Assembly (NCBI GenBank): GCA_002118135.1
Contig: BDIU01000067.1
Span: forward strand, 213,218-277,217
Source: Trebouxia sp. TZW2008
Lineage: Eukaryota > Chlorophyta > Trebouxiophyceae > Trebouxiales > Trebouxiaceae
Direction of reading: 5' to 3'
Length of the DNA stretch: 64,000 bases
This document shows, in pieces, positions 21,801 to 32,701 of the stretch. Made by a program: the position numbers and the translations under genes. The notes beneath the pieces are model-generated. The model was not told the DNA's origin and ran no database searches. It saw only the letters and a program-made list of their open reading frames with translations. Position 1 is the stretch's first letter; every line of letters starts with the position of its first letter.

Positions 21801-24800
21801 TATGCTGACGCTGAAGAATGGAGTAGCATGCAAGAAGTGAAGTGGCAGCTGTCAGCAGACAGCGTGCTTAAAGGGCATAGACAGTGCTAGCACAAACATC
21901 CATGTGTAGGCGCAGATGATCACTGCCAATGCCATTGGACTGCATCAAGCCATGCACAATGTCATTGAATGCTGCTGACGGATCTGCTGACTGGAGAGAC
22001 ATATAGTGACAGTTGATAATGGGAAATTGAATGTGTGCTGTCAGGCAGACAGCAAGCAGCATTGCAACAACACATAAGAGAGCCGTGTCACATGACCAGA
22101 GCATTGACAGCATGACTGAGCTTACTCAGTGCTCAAGCGTCAGCATACAACAGCTGTGCCTTGTCATGTGTGGCAGGACACACATTTAGGCTGTCAAGGT
22201 TCACTTGGATTTTGCAGTTTGCTAAGATGCTCATGGCAAAATGCAATGCTTTTTTATGAAGCAAAACAAGACAGCTGCAAGGTGTGAGGCAAGAGTTCAC
22301 AGCTGTGACGTCATGTTAGTAGTACCTGGTGGCTAGGCTGGTGCGTAGCATGACCACATATCCAATAGCCCCACCAAAGCTGCTGCCAACAAGACGTAGC
22401 AAAGCTGCAGCAAGCACATTCAGCCAGTGAGAGCAAACTTGAGACTGTCAATCAGTCAGCCAGTGAGAGCAAAATTGTGGCTGTCAGTCAGTCAGTCAGT
22501 GAAAGCATCGTTCAGTCTGTCAGCCAGTCAGCCAGCAAGTCGAAGCATGAGTCATTCTGTAAATCGGTCAAGCAGTCTATCAGGTCATGAGTCATGAATT
22601 AATGAGATTGCCACATGGAGTCAGGTAAAGGATTGCTGTGCATTGCACATTCTGTCTTGGAGCGCAACTTGTTGCTTGACAGCATAACACTGTGTATGAG
22701 GCAAGGACCTGCTAAGCACCTGTTGCTTCACGGCAAGCGTTTAATGGCATGCTCATACAGCATGGGGATATTCCTGTGGCACAAATTGTTGCCAAAGCGG
22801 TCTTTCTGTGCGTGCACAAGATCATCACGCCGGGCAAAACCAGCCTTTAAAGGATTGCTGACATCTTACAACAACAACAAGTTGGCAGAAGACAGATGTC
22901 TATGCTGCAGCATGGAAGCAGCTCGGTGCAGAAGCAGCCCAAGAAAGATAAAGTCCATCACAGCCAAGCAGATATGCCAGGATGTATACCTTTGGTGATG
23001 GTTGTGTCAACCTTCTCACTCATCACAACCACGACAGTGATCATGACATACAGCGGGGACCATTCCCGGATGGAAGGTGTGTCTTGTGACAGCAGGATGC
23101 AGCCGCAGAGGGAAGTGGACATGGCAAACCAGTACTTGCAGAAGAATTGGAACTTGCGCCCATGCCTGCAGAGCACAGTCTACTACTGAGACACTCATCA
23201 CAACCACAAATTGGTTGCGGGGACCATTGGTCGGAAGGGGTGGCGGCCCTGTGACAGCAGTTGGCAGCCGCAGAGGGAAGTGGACATGGCAAACCAATAC
23301 TTGCAGAAGAACTGGATTTGCAAACATGCTTGCACAGCACAGTCTATTGCTGAGGAACTCATCATCACCGTGACAATGATCATGACATACAGCAAGGACC
23401 ACTTTTGGATGTAAGGCGTGTCCTGTGATAGGAGTATGCAGCCGCAGAGGGAAGTGGACATGGCAAACCAGTACTTGCAGAAGAACTGGAACTTGCGCCC
23501 ATGCCTGCAGAGCACAGTCTACTACTGAGACACTCATCACAACCACAAATTGGTTGCGGGGACCATTGGTCGGAAGGGGGGGCGGCCCTGTGACAGCAGT
23601 TGGCAGCCGCAGAGGGAAGTGGACATGGCAAACCAATACTTGCAGAAGAACTGGATTTGCAAACATGCTTGCACAGCACAGTCTATTGCTGAGGAACTCA
23701 TCATCACCGTGACAATGATCATGACATACAGCAAGGACCACTTTTGGATGTAACGCGTGTCCTGTGATAGGAGTATGCAAATGCAGAGGGAAGTGGACAT
23801 GGCAAACCAGTACTTGCAGACGAACTGAAATTTGCGTCCATGACTGCAGAGCACAGTCTCTTGCCAAGCGGCTGCCAATGCCAGAAGCATCAGATGGGAA
23901 TGCATGCTCAAATTGTGCAGGAGCTGACATGATTGGGCAAAGCGTGCACGTCAGGCATGGCATGCAAAGCAGGCACAGCGTGCAAAGCGTGGGTAACATG
24001 CTTGAAGCAGACCGCCCTTCAAGGTTGCTCATCAGCTGCAATCAAGGACCCGTCAGATCACGCATGGCATACGAAGCAGGTATAACATAACATTCACAGC
24101 ACACACAGCGTGCAGAGCATCTACAGCATGCAAAACATGGCGCAAAAGAATGCAGCAGGGTGTCCTTCAAGACCGCTGTTGAGCTGCAAGCCTGAGGCAC
24201 TGCCTGTGAAACAGTCATCCAAAGAGCCTGGCAATGACTGACAGTCCAGCCAGTTTGAGCAATGAGTTCACAGCAAGCAAAGCATGCAAAGCACGGCGCA
24301 TGGCTTACAGCGATTTGTTCCTCAAGGTTGCTGTTGAGCTGCAGTGAAGGACCAGCCAGATTGAGCATGGCATACACAGCAGGCATGGCCTAGCATGCAC
24401 AGCATGCAAAGCAGGCATGGCATGCAAAGTACAGCACACAAACTTACAGCACAGTGTCCTTCAAGGTAGCTTTTGAGCTGCAGGCCTGAGGCACTGCCTG
24501 TGACACAATCTTCCAAAGGCCCTGGAAACACATCTGAGCCAGCATAGTCCGTACAAAGTCATCCACCCACTTCACTTGGCTGTACAAAGAAGCTTGCGCA
24601 CTCGCTTTGCCTGCATGTGCACAGCAAGACGATTCTCAAATACACCTGCTGTGACTGCTGCAAATAAATAGCTAAGCAAGGTCCTAGTTGTGCATAGCCC
24701 TTGCAGCTAACAACAGCGATCAGACAGCATCAAACGCTTGATCACTGTACAAGGCTGTGCAAGGTCAAAGCTATATTTGCGCAGGTATGACATTGGCCAG

Positions 24801-27483
24801 ACGAAATTTTGCCCAAGCAATATTGAATTACTACAAGCAATGTACAGCAAGCAATGTTATGGTAGTACAACCACATACATTGCCATTTGTCAAGTTTTCA
24901 TGAGCAGCATACCTGAGTTGGGCTGCTGCGTCTGGGACGGCCATTGCAGGGGTCTATGCCTAAAGCTCACAGGAAGCAAGCGCTTGGCTGAACCTGTGGT
25001 CTTGTGCCAAGGCCTTGGAGCTGACACCTGCCTCTCTGTCTGGTCTGCTGAAGCATTTGGACCCGCAGCTGAGCCAGATATTGGTACAGAAGACCCATTT
25101 ATTGGTGTCATACCTGAAAATCATCGAGTAACTGCCACCTCATTTACATGTGTGTCATGGTGAGGATTGCCTTTCCTGCAGTAAGGTAACAAGAGACGGA
25201 AAGGCACCCAATGATGCGCAGCAAGTTGTGCCATTTTGCTCTGCATGTTGAGCACATGTAGCATGCCAAATTGCCACTTGCCATGTTGTACAAGACACGC
25301 AACAAGATGCACTTTTGTGTATTGCTTGATCCCAAGGGCTGGAGGTGCAGTGACAGTATTTTCCCGAGACCATGAATTCAAGTCTGCCACATTGTCGTGA
25401 ATGACCAGCTGCTACCCTGTAATCTTGCACCGGACCATTGCAAAGCTCAAAAGGCATGAGCGTGCACAAACAAGACATCCTGATACGTAAGTGCCCCACT
25501 GATGCACCGTTACCATATTGTTGCTGTTGCGTCCATTGCTTCTCAGACACACTGAATTGGTCAAGGGCCTGATGTACAGGTGCAGGCGCTTCGACAACTC
25601 CTTTGGGGTCCCCAACATCTGCAGGGGGGTTGTAAAGGGGTTTCTGCAAGCCAGGCGTTGGAGCTAGCATGTCCATGAATGCTGCCTCCATATTTGACAT
25701 GGCTTCCATGATGGCATTGGTCAGGGTGCTGGTATACAGCAGCGCACGTGCCTGCATCACATGATGCTTTGCAGCGTTCCTATGCATAAGAGCATTGATC
25801 TGTCAAAAAGACAGCTGGCGTGAAAGGAGAGCCGTCAAGACGCTCTCGCAAGAGCTTGAAAGATAGCATGCTTCAAGTCAGTTGCAACAGTGATGTATGT
25901 GAGGTTACTGAGTGAAATGTGAGTGCAGGCTGCCAAAGCCTCGCATTACTTGATGCCATTTGCATGACACTGCTGATCAGTGGTCTCAACCTTTTGGCGC
26001 TCATAGGCGCTATTGTCAATTGCCGTTTCTGGCAAGAACAGTTTTGCAGTTTAGGCTCGGAAGTCACCAGCTGCCTATTGCTGTTGGTCGTTGCAGTGGC
26101 ATTGCTAGAGCCTGTAGGCTGTGCACACTGTGTGGGGCTTTGGGTGATTGAAGGCGCTTGGCGTTTGAGTGTGTGGCGTTAGCTGAGTTACGGACCAAGT
26201 ATGCTCATTTGTTTGGAGGCTGCGATCGTAACATGCGTGCTTTCTTTGCGCAACATGATCGTTGGGGGGTGCTTCGCTATGTCATGGACTGCCTGAACCT
26301 CATGGACATATATGCAGTGCCACTATGTGGCACATGCAACCAGCCTTGTTGGCTGGCTAAAGCATGTGAATTAACTCTCTGTCTCTCTCAGCATCACAGC
26401 ACAGATGCATTCAACAGCATGCATTTACTTGAGGCAAAGATACAGTGAATGTCACCATTTACTGGCATATCGATGCACCCTGCTCAGATGTACTGCCACA
26501 TTGCAGGTTTTGGCGCAACGCTGTAGACAGCATCACAAGGTCTACCCTGCTAGCACTCGTAAGCCTGCCTTGATGCAGTGCCAACGGCAAGGGTGCAGCG
26601 AAGGTTTGCTGTTCACTGGAATGATCTCACAAGCACACATTCACAATGCAGTGAAGGTGTGCTGTTGACTGGCATGCACTCACAAGCACATATTTGCAGC
26701 CATGTGTTCACAGGCATGTCATGATGTGCTAAAATAGTGTCAACCTGGATTGTGTTGCTTCAAGGTATCTGCGAGCATGCACTACCTGTGGCGAAGGTGC
26801 AGTGAAGGTGTGTTGTTCACTGGCTTGCCACCTGGCCCAGTAGCCTTGGGAGGTGGCGTGCAGGGTGTGCGCCAACTCATGCTCCAGAGCACTCCAGCTC
26901 AAGCCAAATACATATTTTTGACCACTCTGCAGACAAACAGCAGGATGACAATGTGAAGACAGCAATGCAGAAAAACATTGGAAGCAGAAGAAAATGTGTC
27001 AGCTGATGCTTCGGAGCACTCCAGCTGGTGTCAAACACATTCTACTCACACTCTGCACATACAGGTGGCCAAGAAGACAGGTCACAACTCCATAAACAAC
27101 TGAGTACTCTCCACCTGGGTGATTGACAATCTGACATGCTGACATATTGCGTCTGACGCATTGCTGCCCATGCACTGCGCAATCTCAGTTCACATTGCAT
27201 CTCAGCAATTCATTTTTTGATCCTTGCATAATGCATATAGTGTGTTTCTGATTGTGAAGTACGTACGGCGATTCACTGTCCAGAACAACACACAGCATGC
27301 GTGTTCTGCTCACCTTCAGTTCGCTTGGATGGTTCTTGAGCTGGTTGGCATGGTGGGCACAGGCTGCCGCCATCTGACCATACATCAGCTGCAGCGCCGC
27401 AAACACATCCAGCCCCAGCAGCTGTTTCAAGCGGCCAGGATGCAGCTGTGACCCATGCGCACCTGCCACTCACACAAGTCCTG

Positions 27484-27516
<33 letters not shown>

Positions 27517-30500
27517 GAAGCATGCATGTATACTGACACCAGAACAGGCTGCGGCCATCTGGCGATACATCAGCTGCAGCACGGCAAGCACGTCCAGCCC
27601 CAGCAGCTGTTTCAGACAGCCAGGATGCAGCTGTGACCCATGTGCATCTACCAATCGCACAAGTCAGCTAGAGTTGTCAGCATTAGAAGTGCACAGGTAG
27701 ACGCAGAGATGCACTGTATGACTGTGCAGAACCTCAAGCTGCAGCACTGCAAAGACATCCAGCCCCAGCAACTGTTGCAAGCCGCTGGAATGCAGCTTGG
27801 ACCCAGAACTCTCACCTTTGAGCAGGGACTCAAGGGCAGCAACTTTGGTGATGAGGCTGTCAAAGGCTGCAAGGGCCGGTGGCCATTTCTCAAGAGGAAT
27901 GCGATGCCTGGCGAGGCATGGGGGCTCCTTCTGAGCCTCTCCTAGAAGCAGGCGGCAATGGGCAACAAGGGGCCGCAGCTTGGCCACTGATGATGCACAT
28001 GCTGGGTGTTGATGGCTAGAGTCTACTGCTGGATCTGTTGCCAGCCTTGTCACTTCCCTGCGCAGGCAAAAGCTATGTGTGGCCGCAGCAGCAGCAACAG
28101 CAGCAGCAGAAGCAGCAGGGTTGTGTGGCAAGGCATGGGGGCCCTTCTGTGTATTTCTGGAAGCAGCCGGCATTGAGCAACATGAGGCTGTAGCTTAGCC
28201 ACTGATGATGCACATGCTGGGTGTTGATGGCTAGAGTCCACAGCTGGATCTGTCGCCAGCCAGTTACTTCCCTGCAGCAAGTGGTCTTTGACAGCAACTT
28301 CATGAACACCATGATCACCATCATCATCTGCTTCGGCATCAGCAAAAATAGCAGCATCATGTCCATGCATTGTAGTGACAACACATCACCCTGTGAGGTG
28401 CACATAGAAGCAGTGAATCAGAGGCCGTAGCTTGGCTGCTGATGATGCAGAAGCCGGGGTGCTGCGGGCTGAAATCTATGGCTGGATCTGCAGCCAGCCG
28501 CAGATCTGCCCTGCAGTAGCAGGAGATGCAAAAATGTTGGCAGACAGGTAAGTCAGACGTGATGAATGTGGTGAGCATGAGGGCAGCATTAAATACTTGA
28601 TGCTGAGATTCGATCACATCAAGCAGTGCTATATCTCCTGCAGGCCAAGAAATGTGTGCTTGCCTAACCCCATGCTTCATGATAGAGACTTCAGAGCAGC
28701 TTCAGGCTAGCTCAGCTCAGTTCAGCTTAGCTCAGAACTGCTCAGCTCACTTCAACTCAGCTCAGCTCAGGTGCTTACCAGTAGTCATCACCTTCCTGCT
28801 GACTCGCCACGTCAGATGGATATGTGTTCTGGCTGGCTGGCTTGTAGGGCAATGCACCGTCACTGGCATTGTAGACATCCCCAGCATAGACCTTGTCAGG
28901 AGAGTGATGCTCTGGCTGAAGGATGTGAGTAGCATAACTGCAACACAGCAGCAGACATCCGTATACATGCAACACAGCAGCAGATATCTGTATACATGCA
29001 ATACACAGCTGATGCACCGTCAAGTGGCTGTCATGGACACTCTCAGGCACAGGTGATCAGGCTCTAGGCTCTCAGCTGTGACACACAAGGCGATGGCTGA
29101 GTGTCAAGGTGAACCGAAGACTTGGTTAGGCTTGAGCGTGCACTAGCTGGTTGCAATGTATATACTCCAGTGGGAAACCCGAATGCATACTCACTGCATT
29201 GTCACACTGCCTTTGCAAGCCACAGGACCTCTGCAGTCAGCCTCATAGCGTAATGAGGGCATGCCCTGCCACATTGATCAGCCGTCATAACTGGCAAGAA
29301 AGAGCAGCAATCAAGGTCAGCCCTCAAAATCAGCTGGTTGATGCTCAAGGACAGCTGTCACAATTGGCAGCCACAGTCAGCACTGACAACCAACTATCAT
29401 GACCAGCACTCAAAACTACCAGAGCAATGCTCAACATCAGCATTGAAACAAGCAGTCCAATGCCCAAGAGCAGCGGTCACAATCAAAAGTCAAGATGAGC
29501 AGTCTTCATCTGCATTCAATACCAGCAGTGCAACGCTCAACATCAGAAGCCAAGACCAGCGATCACAGTCAGTAGTCAACATCAGTGTCAGGATCAGCGG
29601 TCAGGCTCAGCAGTCTTTGGACAGCAGTCCAATCCTCAACATTGCGGCCAACAGTTAGTCAGCAGTCAGCAGCAGCCCTCAAGATCAGCTGAACAGCGCT
29701 GACCGTGACAAGGAGTGTCCAAGCTTGGTTAGGACCTCATCAGCCTCTGCCTGCAGGGTGTCTGAAGCCAGGATGGGCAGTGCAAGGAGCCCTCCTGCTG
29801 CCACTCCTAGTGATGACACCAGGCCATCCATCAGTATGTGCCCAACAGCCTGCATATACACAAGCTTGGTTAGGACCTCAGCAGCCTCTGCCTGCAGGGT
29901 GCATGAAGCCAGGATGGGCAGTGCAAGGAGCCCTCCTGCTGCCACTCCTAGTGATGACACTAAGCCATCCATCAGTATGTGCCCAACAGCCTGCATGTAT
30001 GCAAGACATGCCAATATGATGCCGTTGATATGATGCTGATGCTGATGCTGGTGCTGGTGCTGGTGCTGGTGCTGGTGCTGGTTGACACAAATTAGGCATG
30101 ATGTACAAATTCCAGGTTTGTAGTTGCTACAATGAGTACAAGCGCCAAGCAGAACTGATGCTCCTACAGACCATCAGCTCATGTGCTGATACCCTGCCAT
30201 TGGTCCACATAGCATGCTTTAGTCTTGTATATCAGAAATGCCTCAAGGCAAATAGAACAACTTTCAACTTGCTCCAGCTCTGTCAAACATTGCCTGTGTG
30301 ACGCAAGACACCCTGCAAGAGGCATCTATGTATACGCATGCCACCATCACCTCTTTCCATAGCAATTGATAGCCATGCGTAGCTTGCCATGTGAATTGCC
30401 CCTGTATGACAGTAATGCCAAACCCCAGGTTGCTGAATATGCCAACTCCGGGACCCATTGTGGACCTCAGCAAGCACACAGGCAGCAGCCCAATCACACT

Positions 30501-31811
30501 GAAGAGGCAGAGCAGCCCAGTGAAAGCCACTTGGCATGCACGCGCTATGCTGATCTGCAACACCACATTGTGGACCTCAGGAAGTGTACAGGCAGCAGCC
30601 CAATCGACTGAAGAGGCACAGCAGCCCAATGAAAGCCACCTTGCATGCGCGAGCTATGCTGATCTGCAACAGCACATCAAGCAAGCACACAGGCAGCAGC
30701 CCAATCGACTGAAGAGGCACAGCAGCCCAATGAAAGCCACCTTGCATGCATGAGCTATGCTGATCTACAACAGAACATCAAGCATGTCTTGGTCAGCACA
30801 AGTAAGCACATGGTATTTGATGGTTTCTGCACGCCACTTAGTACGAGCAGAGTAGCCCGGTGAAAGCCACTTTGCGTGCACAAGCTATGTTGATCTGCAA
30901 CAGCACACCCAGCAGGCACTTGTCGGTGTGATCAAGCACATAGTTTGCTCTGTATTCTGCACATGTCAGGGCTGCACAGCACTCTAAAGGACAAGGACAA
31001 ATGCAGCTGAGGATAAGTGTGCAACACACCAACAGCCAGACCAACAGCCGGCTCTGTCTCACACCAAACAGCTTGCAACGATGGTATATGATGCAGCAAG
31101 CAACGCCAGCGACAAGATGCATGAGCTGAATGCCATAGCGTCGTGTGCTGCAGTCTGTCAGTACTGGTCCATATTTTCGACTCACCATGCAACCAGCAGT
31201 GATGCTGCCAAACCACAAAGGCCCAATGACAAAAGCTGCAGCGTTCATTTTGCTTCCAACATGTGCATCTTTTGAGTCCAGGATGACTGCTGCTGTGTAG
31301 AACACAGATGCCAAGCAGCTGTTACTGTAGTGCAGCTTGTTTACTAGCACAAACAAGCAGATCACTAGCTCTCCTGCAAACAGCATGCCAACTTGTCAAG
31401 CAGATTGTGGCGTGCTGTGTTGTGATGTGTTGTGCTATGTCGTGCTGTGTTGTGCAGTGCCGTGCTGCTTGCTGCTGGCTTGACTGCTGCATGTCTGTAG
31501 TGAAGGCCTGAAGCTCACACGTACCAAACATCAGCTGGAGAGCTGCATGAAACTCCCTGGAATTGATGAAAGCTTTCACACGATCCTTGAGAGCAGGACT
31601 TGGTGGGAATGTTGGCGTATGCGCCTTAAGTTTGTCTGGGAATGGTTTGCCTGAAAAACACACTGCTTTGACTATTGTGAAGTGTAAAATAGAAGTGGCG
31701 TGCCACCTTGTATCAGAGCATACAGGTCGTGTAGCCTAGTGCTTTAGCCGTAAGACCCACGCAATTGTGACCTGCCTGAGTCGATCTCGAGCGCCACGTG
31801 CGGGGTGACAT
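18830..31811 (-). CDS. FUSC/ArAE-type (fusaric acid resistance-like) membrane transporter, 13-kb gene
   Basis: Members of this superfamily have two membrane bundles separated by cytosolic regions and export aromatic or organic acids. Exon 1 is 31772-31811; exon 2 is 31525-31650 (ALKDRVKAFINSREFHAALQ). The first membrane bundle lies at 31.4-29.7 kb (FVIGPLWFGSITAG, LVSSLGVAAGGLLALPILA). Soluble loop exons follow at about 28.9-24.9 kb. The second bundle includes HGRKFQFFCKYWFAMS with YVMITVVVVMSEK, LVGSSFGGAIGYVVML, ALAVIICAYTWLFGLA and SIAVGVIVVLIIGLILPW. Cytosolic C-terminal exons are 20300-20480, 19492-19760 and 18830-19082 (stop). The order matches the FUSC-then-FUSC_2 layout, so I join all exons, but a split into two genes near 25-26 kb (a LINE fragment lies there) is possible. 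At least nine exon segments are duplicated. Confidence 0.68.
19421..19458. repeat. Perfect 16-bp inverted repeat, 6-nt loop
   Basis: CTTCACATGCAGCTTT at 19421-19436 is the exact reverse complement of 19443-19458, around the spacer TAGCTG. It lies in a FUSC intron just downstream of the exon ending at 19492. On transcription it would form a stable hairpin. Confidence 0.9.
20130..20345 (-). repeat. Duplicated 3' end of a FUSC exon
   Basis: The end of exon 20300-20480 (VLWKRGILVMPK) recurs at about 20130-20200. The copy has a GC rather than GT donor (CCCAAG|GCATGC) and keeps only about 70 nt of coding similarity. Confidence 0.8.
21710..21985 (-). repeat. Duplicated start of a FUSC membrane-helix exon, about 168-bp unit
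   Basis: Sequence encoding the first part of ALAVIICAYTWLFGLAQ at about 21715-21800 recurs at about 21885-21970 with nearby matching intron sequence (CACTGTCATTATATGCTG versus CAATGTCATTGAATGCTG). The 21.5-21.8 kb copy carries the full exon. Confidence 0.78.
22418..22565. repeat. CAGT-rich minisatellite
   Basis: Imperfect repeats of CAGTCAGCCAGTGAGAGCAAA and simple CAGT units lie in a FUSC intron, immediately next to the exon encoding LVGSSFGGAIGYVVML. Confidence 0.8.
23000..23845 (-). repeat. Five-copy array of a FUSC membrane exon in an ABABA pattern, 339-bp dimer
   Basis: Copies of the exon encoding FFCKYWFAMSTSLCG occur at about 23083-23145, 23255-23320, 23432-23500, 23595-23660 and 23780-23840. 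They alternate between two types: CI(L)LSQDTP-type and CQLLSQGR-type. The A-B dimer at about 23160-23498 repeats almost base for base 339 bp later. The leftmost copy (23083 type) continues into ITVVVVMSEK and a GT donor and is the best candidate for the functional exon. Confidence 0.92.
24000..24530 (-). repeat. Four copies of a FUSC exon, 150-165-bp spacing
   Basis: The segment encoding LQ or SS followed by A(T/V)LK(D/E)(T/Q), with its GTAAG-like donor, recurs at about 24000-24050, 24155-24245, 24315-24350 and 24465-24550. The rightmost copy (24465-24550, QGLWKIVSQAVPQACSSKAT) is the longest. Spacer DNA is rich in GGCATGCAAAGCA-type short repeats. Confidence 0.7.
25930..26320 (+). mobile_element. 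Relic of a second LINE family (C-terminal zinc-knuckle region)
   Basis: One frame reads ARTVLQFRLGSHQLPIAVGR, then RACRLCTLCGALGD, a TGA at 26149-26151, and RRLAFECVALAELR in the same frame. The pattern RFRLGSH...CxxC...HxxFEC is typical of the C-terminal part of some algal and plant-lineage LINE polyproteins. The stop is a single nonsense change and nothing of the reverse transcriptase remains nearby. It is antisense to the FUSC gene. Confidence 0.7.
26585..27060 (-). repeat. Partial duplicates of a FUSC loop exon
   Basis: The exon at about 26788-26937 (GLSWSALEHELAHTLHATSQ) has a partial copy at about 27003-27055 (TTCGGAGCACTCCAGCTG...ACTCTGCA). The block GGTGCAG(T/C)GAAGGT(G/T)TG(T/C)TGTT at its other end recurs at about 26590 and 26649. 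Confidence 0.7.
27340..27820 (-). repeat. Three copies of a FUSC loop exon
   Basis: The coding block (R/C)LKQLLGLDV(F/L)A(A/V)LQL, or LQQLLGLDVFAVLQL, occurs around 27370-27460, 27555-27640 and 27735-27815, spaced about 185 and 165 bp. A (CAG)n tract lies at about 27486-27520. Confidence 0.85.
27850..28515 (-). repeat. Three copies of a second FUSC loop exon
   Basis: LATDPAVDSSHQHPACASS is found at about 28050 and 28260, and a diverged LAADPAIDFSPQHPG at about 28480. The 27850-28060 copy alone continues through HCRLLLGEAQKEPP and ALAAFDSLITKVAAL to a donor. A GCAGCAGCAACAGCAGCAGC tract follows at about 28085. Confidence 0.85.
28700..28775. repeat. CTCAG-type minisatellite
   Basis: GCTCAGCTCAGTTCAGCTTA and further CTCAG variants lie next to the FUSC exon encoding HHSPDKVYAGDVYNASDGAL at about 28780-28925. 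Confidence 0.8.
28940..29010. repeat. 29-bp minisatellite
   Basis: Repeats of ACACAGCAGCAGA(C/T)ATC(C/T)GTATACATGCA, two full and one partial, in a FUSC intron. Confidence 0.75.
29721..30003 (-). repeat. In-frame 141-bp tandem duplication of a membrane-segment exon
   Basis: AAGCTTGGTTAGGACCTCA starts at 29721 and again at 29862, and the two 141-bp (47-codon) units are nearly identical. On the minus strand both units are open in one continuous frame, each encoding a hydrophobic LVSSLGVAAGGLLALPILA segment. They are followed on the right by a GATGCTG/GGTGCT microsatellite at about 30031-30081. Confidence 0.9.
30455..30905 (-). repeat. Four copies of a FUSC membrane exon start
   Basis: Sequence encoding (I/L)Q(I)(S/N)IA(C/R)A(C/R)(Q/K)VAFTGLL recurs at about 30455-30560, 30575-30660, 30690-30765 and 30850-30905. 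The leftmost copy continues through VCLLRSTMGPGVGIFSNLG. Intervening CAAGCACACAGGCAGCAGCC blocks are shared. Confidence 0.82.
31408..31475. repeat. GTGCTGTGTT-type minisatellite
   Basis: Degenerate TGTTGTG(C/A) units lie in the intron between FUSC exons 2 and 3. Confidence 0.7.
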
Positions 31812-32701
31812 GTTGCAATCGATCAGTGCCATCATCAGCTTCAATACTTGGCATCAGACAAGCCAGAAAGGCTCAAGCAGTGAGAGCTCCACTTAAGCAA
31901 AGACTCGACATTCTGGGACTGTCGGCCTACGCAATCTCCTTGGTGCCGTCCATATGCTCGCGCATCGCAATCGCATGTTCAGCGCTGAATCAGTATGTGC
32001 CAAAATCATGAAAAAGTGCTGCACACAGCCAAGAACATCCACCGGTCAAAGTCGACTAAACTACCGACTGTCGAGGTGCGCACAGCTGGCGGCAGCGGTA
32101 CCACTGAAAGCGTCAATTATACCAGGCACTGCAAATGGACTTGAGCGAAAAACCAGCTGCTGTCCGCGCATCCAATGCGAAGCGCTTGGCTGCAGCTGTA
32201 CAAACTGTCTTCAAACTTGCAAGTTTCGCTCCGGAACCAGCAACCCAAGGCAGGTAGACTTTACAGCTTCTAGGGCAGCTCAACAGCGCTCGAGCTGTCT
32301 ACAACACGCGGCAATGCATCCATGTAAGTGCACTGCACGTGTTTTGCGAGGTTCTGCTTGCCGCAGGCCATTCAGACGTTGTGAAAGGCTGTTTTGCCAT
32401 TGCTGCTACCTGGTCACCATAATGATTCTGAAACTTTGAAGTGGCTTCATAGCACTGCGTCTATGAAGTTTTGAGCCTGTCAACACCAAAGAACGTTTCT
32501 GCAGCGCTTGGAAAGCTTCCCTGTTCACAGCGCAGTCTGAACTTTGCATGTCTTTGCGTTGACTAAGCTTAGGCATGAGTTTGATCACTTTTGACCTAAG
32601 TCGACAGCTGTGAACTGACGACCTGCGAATAGAAACGGTCGTCAAAAGGCCGCACTGTGACATCCAGTTGCACCCCTCAGCATTGAGGTGGCTGTCTTGA
32701 C
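31812..32701. promoter_or_regulatory. Divergent upstream region of FUSC (-) and Sec14-like (+) genes
   Basis: The 890 bp separating two start codons must include both promoters. A 161-codon open frame at 31954-32439 (+) is Cys/Arg-rich and resembles no family I recognise. No clear TATA or other element is identifiable. Confidence 0.45.

Noticed and set aside
23016..24041. 341-codon open frame on the minus strand with five internal repeats
   Set aside because: It is a non-coding frame running through the 339-bp array. The repeat unit length is a multiple of three, so one frame stays open by accident; the FUSC membrane helices are in a different frame.
23000..31000. CRISPR-like or satellite array explanation for the repeats
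   Set aside because: Units are exon-intron segments of a single gene with diverging copies and no constant short repeat with unique spacers.
31690..31805. tRNA-like A-box (TAGCCTAGTGCTTTAGCC) and B-box-like (GAGTCGATCTCGAG) sequences
   Set aside because: The acceptor, D, anticodon and T stems do not pair into a cloverleaf, and the right part overlaps FUSC exon 1.
31954..32439. 161-codon + strand frame between FUSC and Sec14-like genes
   Set aside because: Cys/Arg-rich, with no domain, no splice partners and no family resemblance. It sits in the divergent promoter region.
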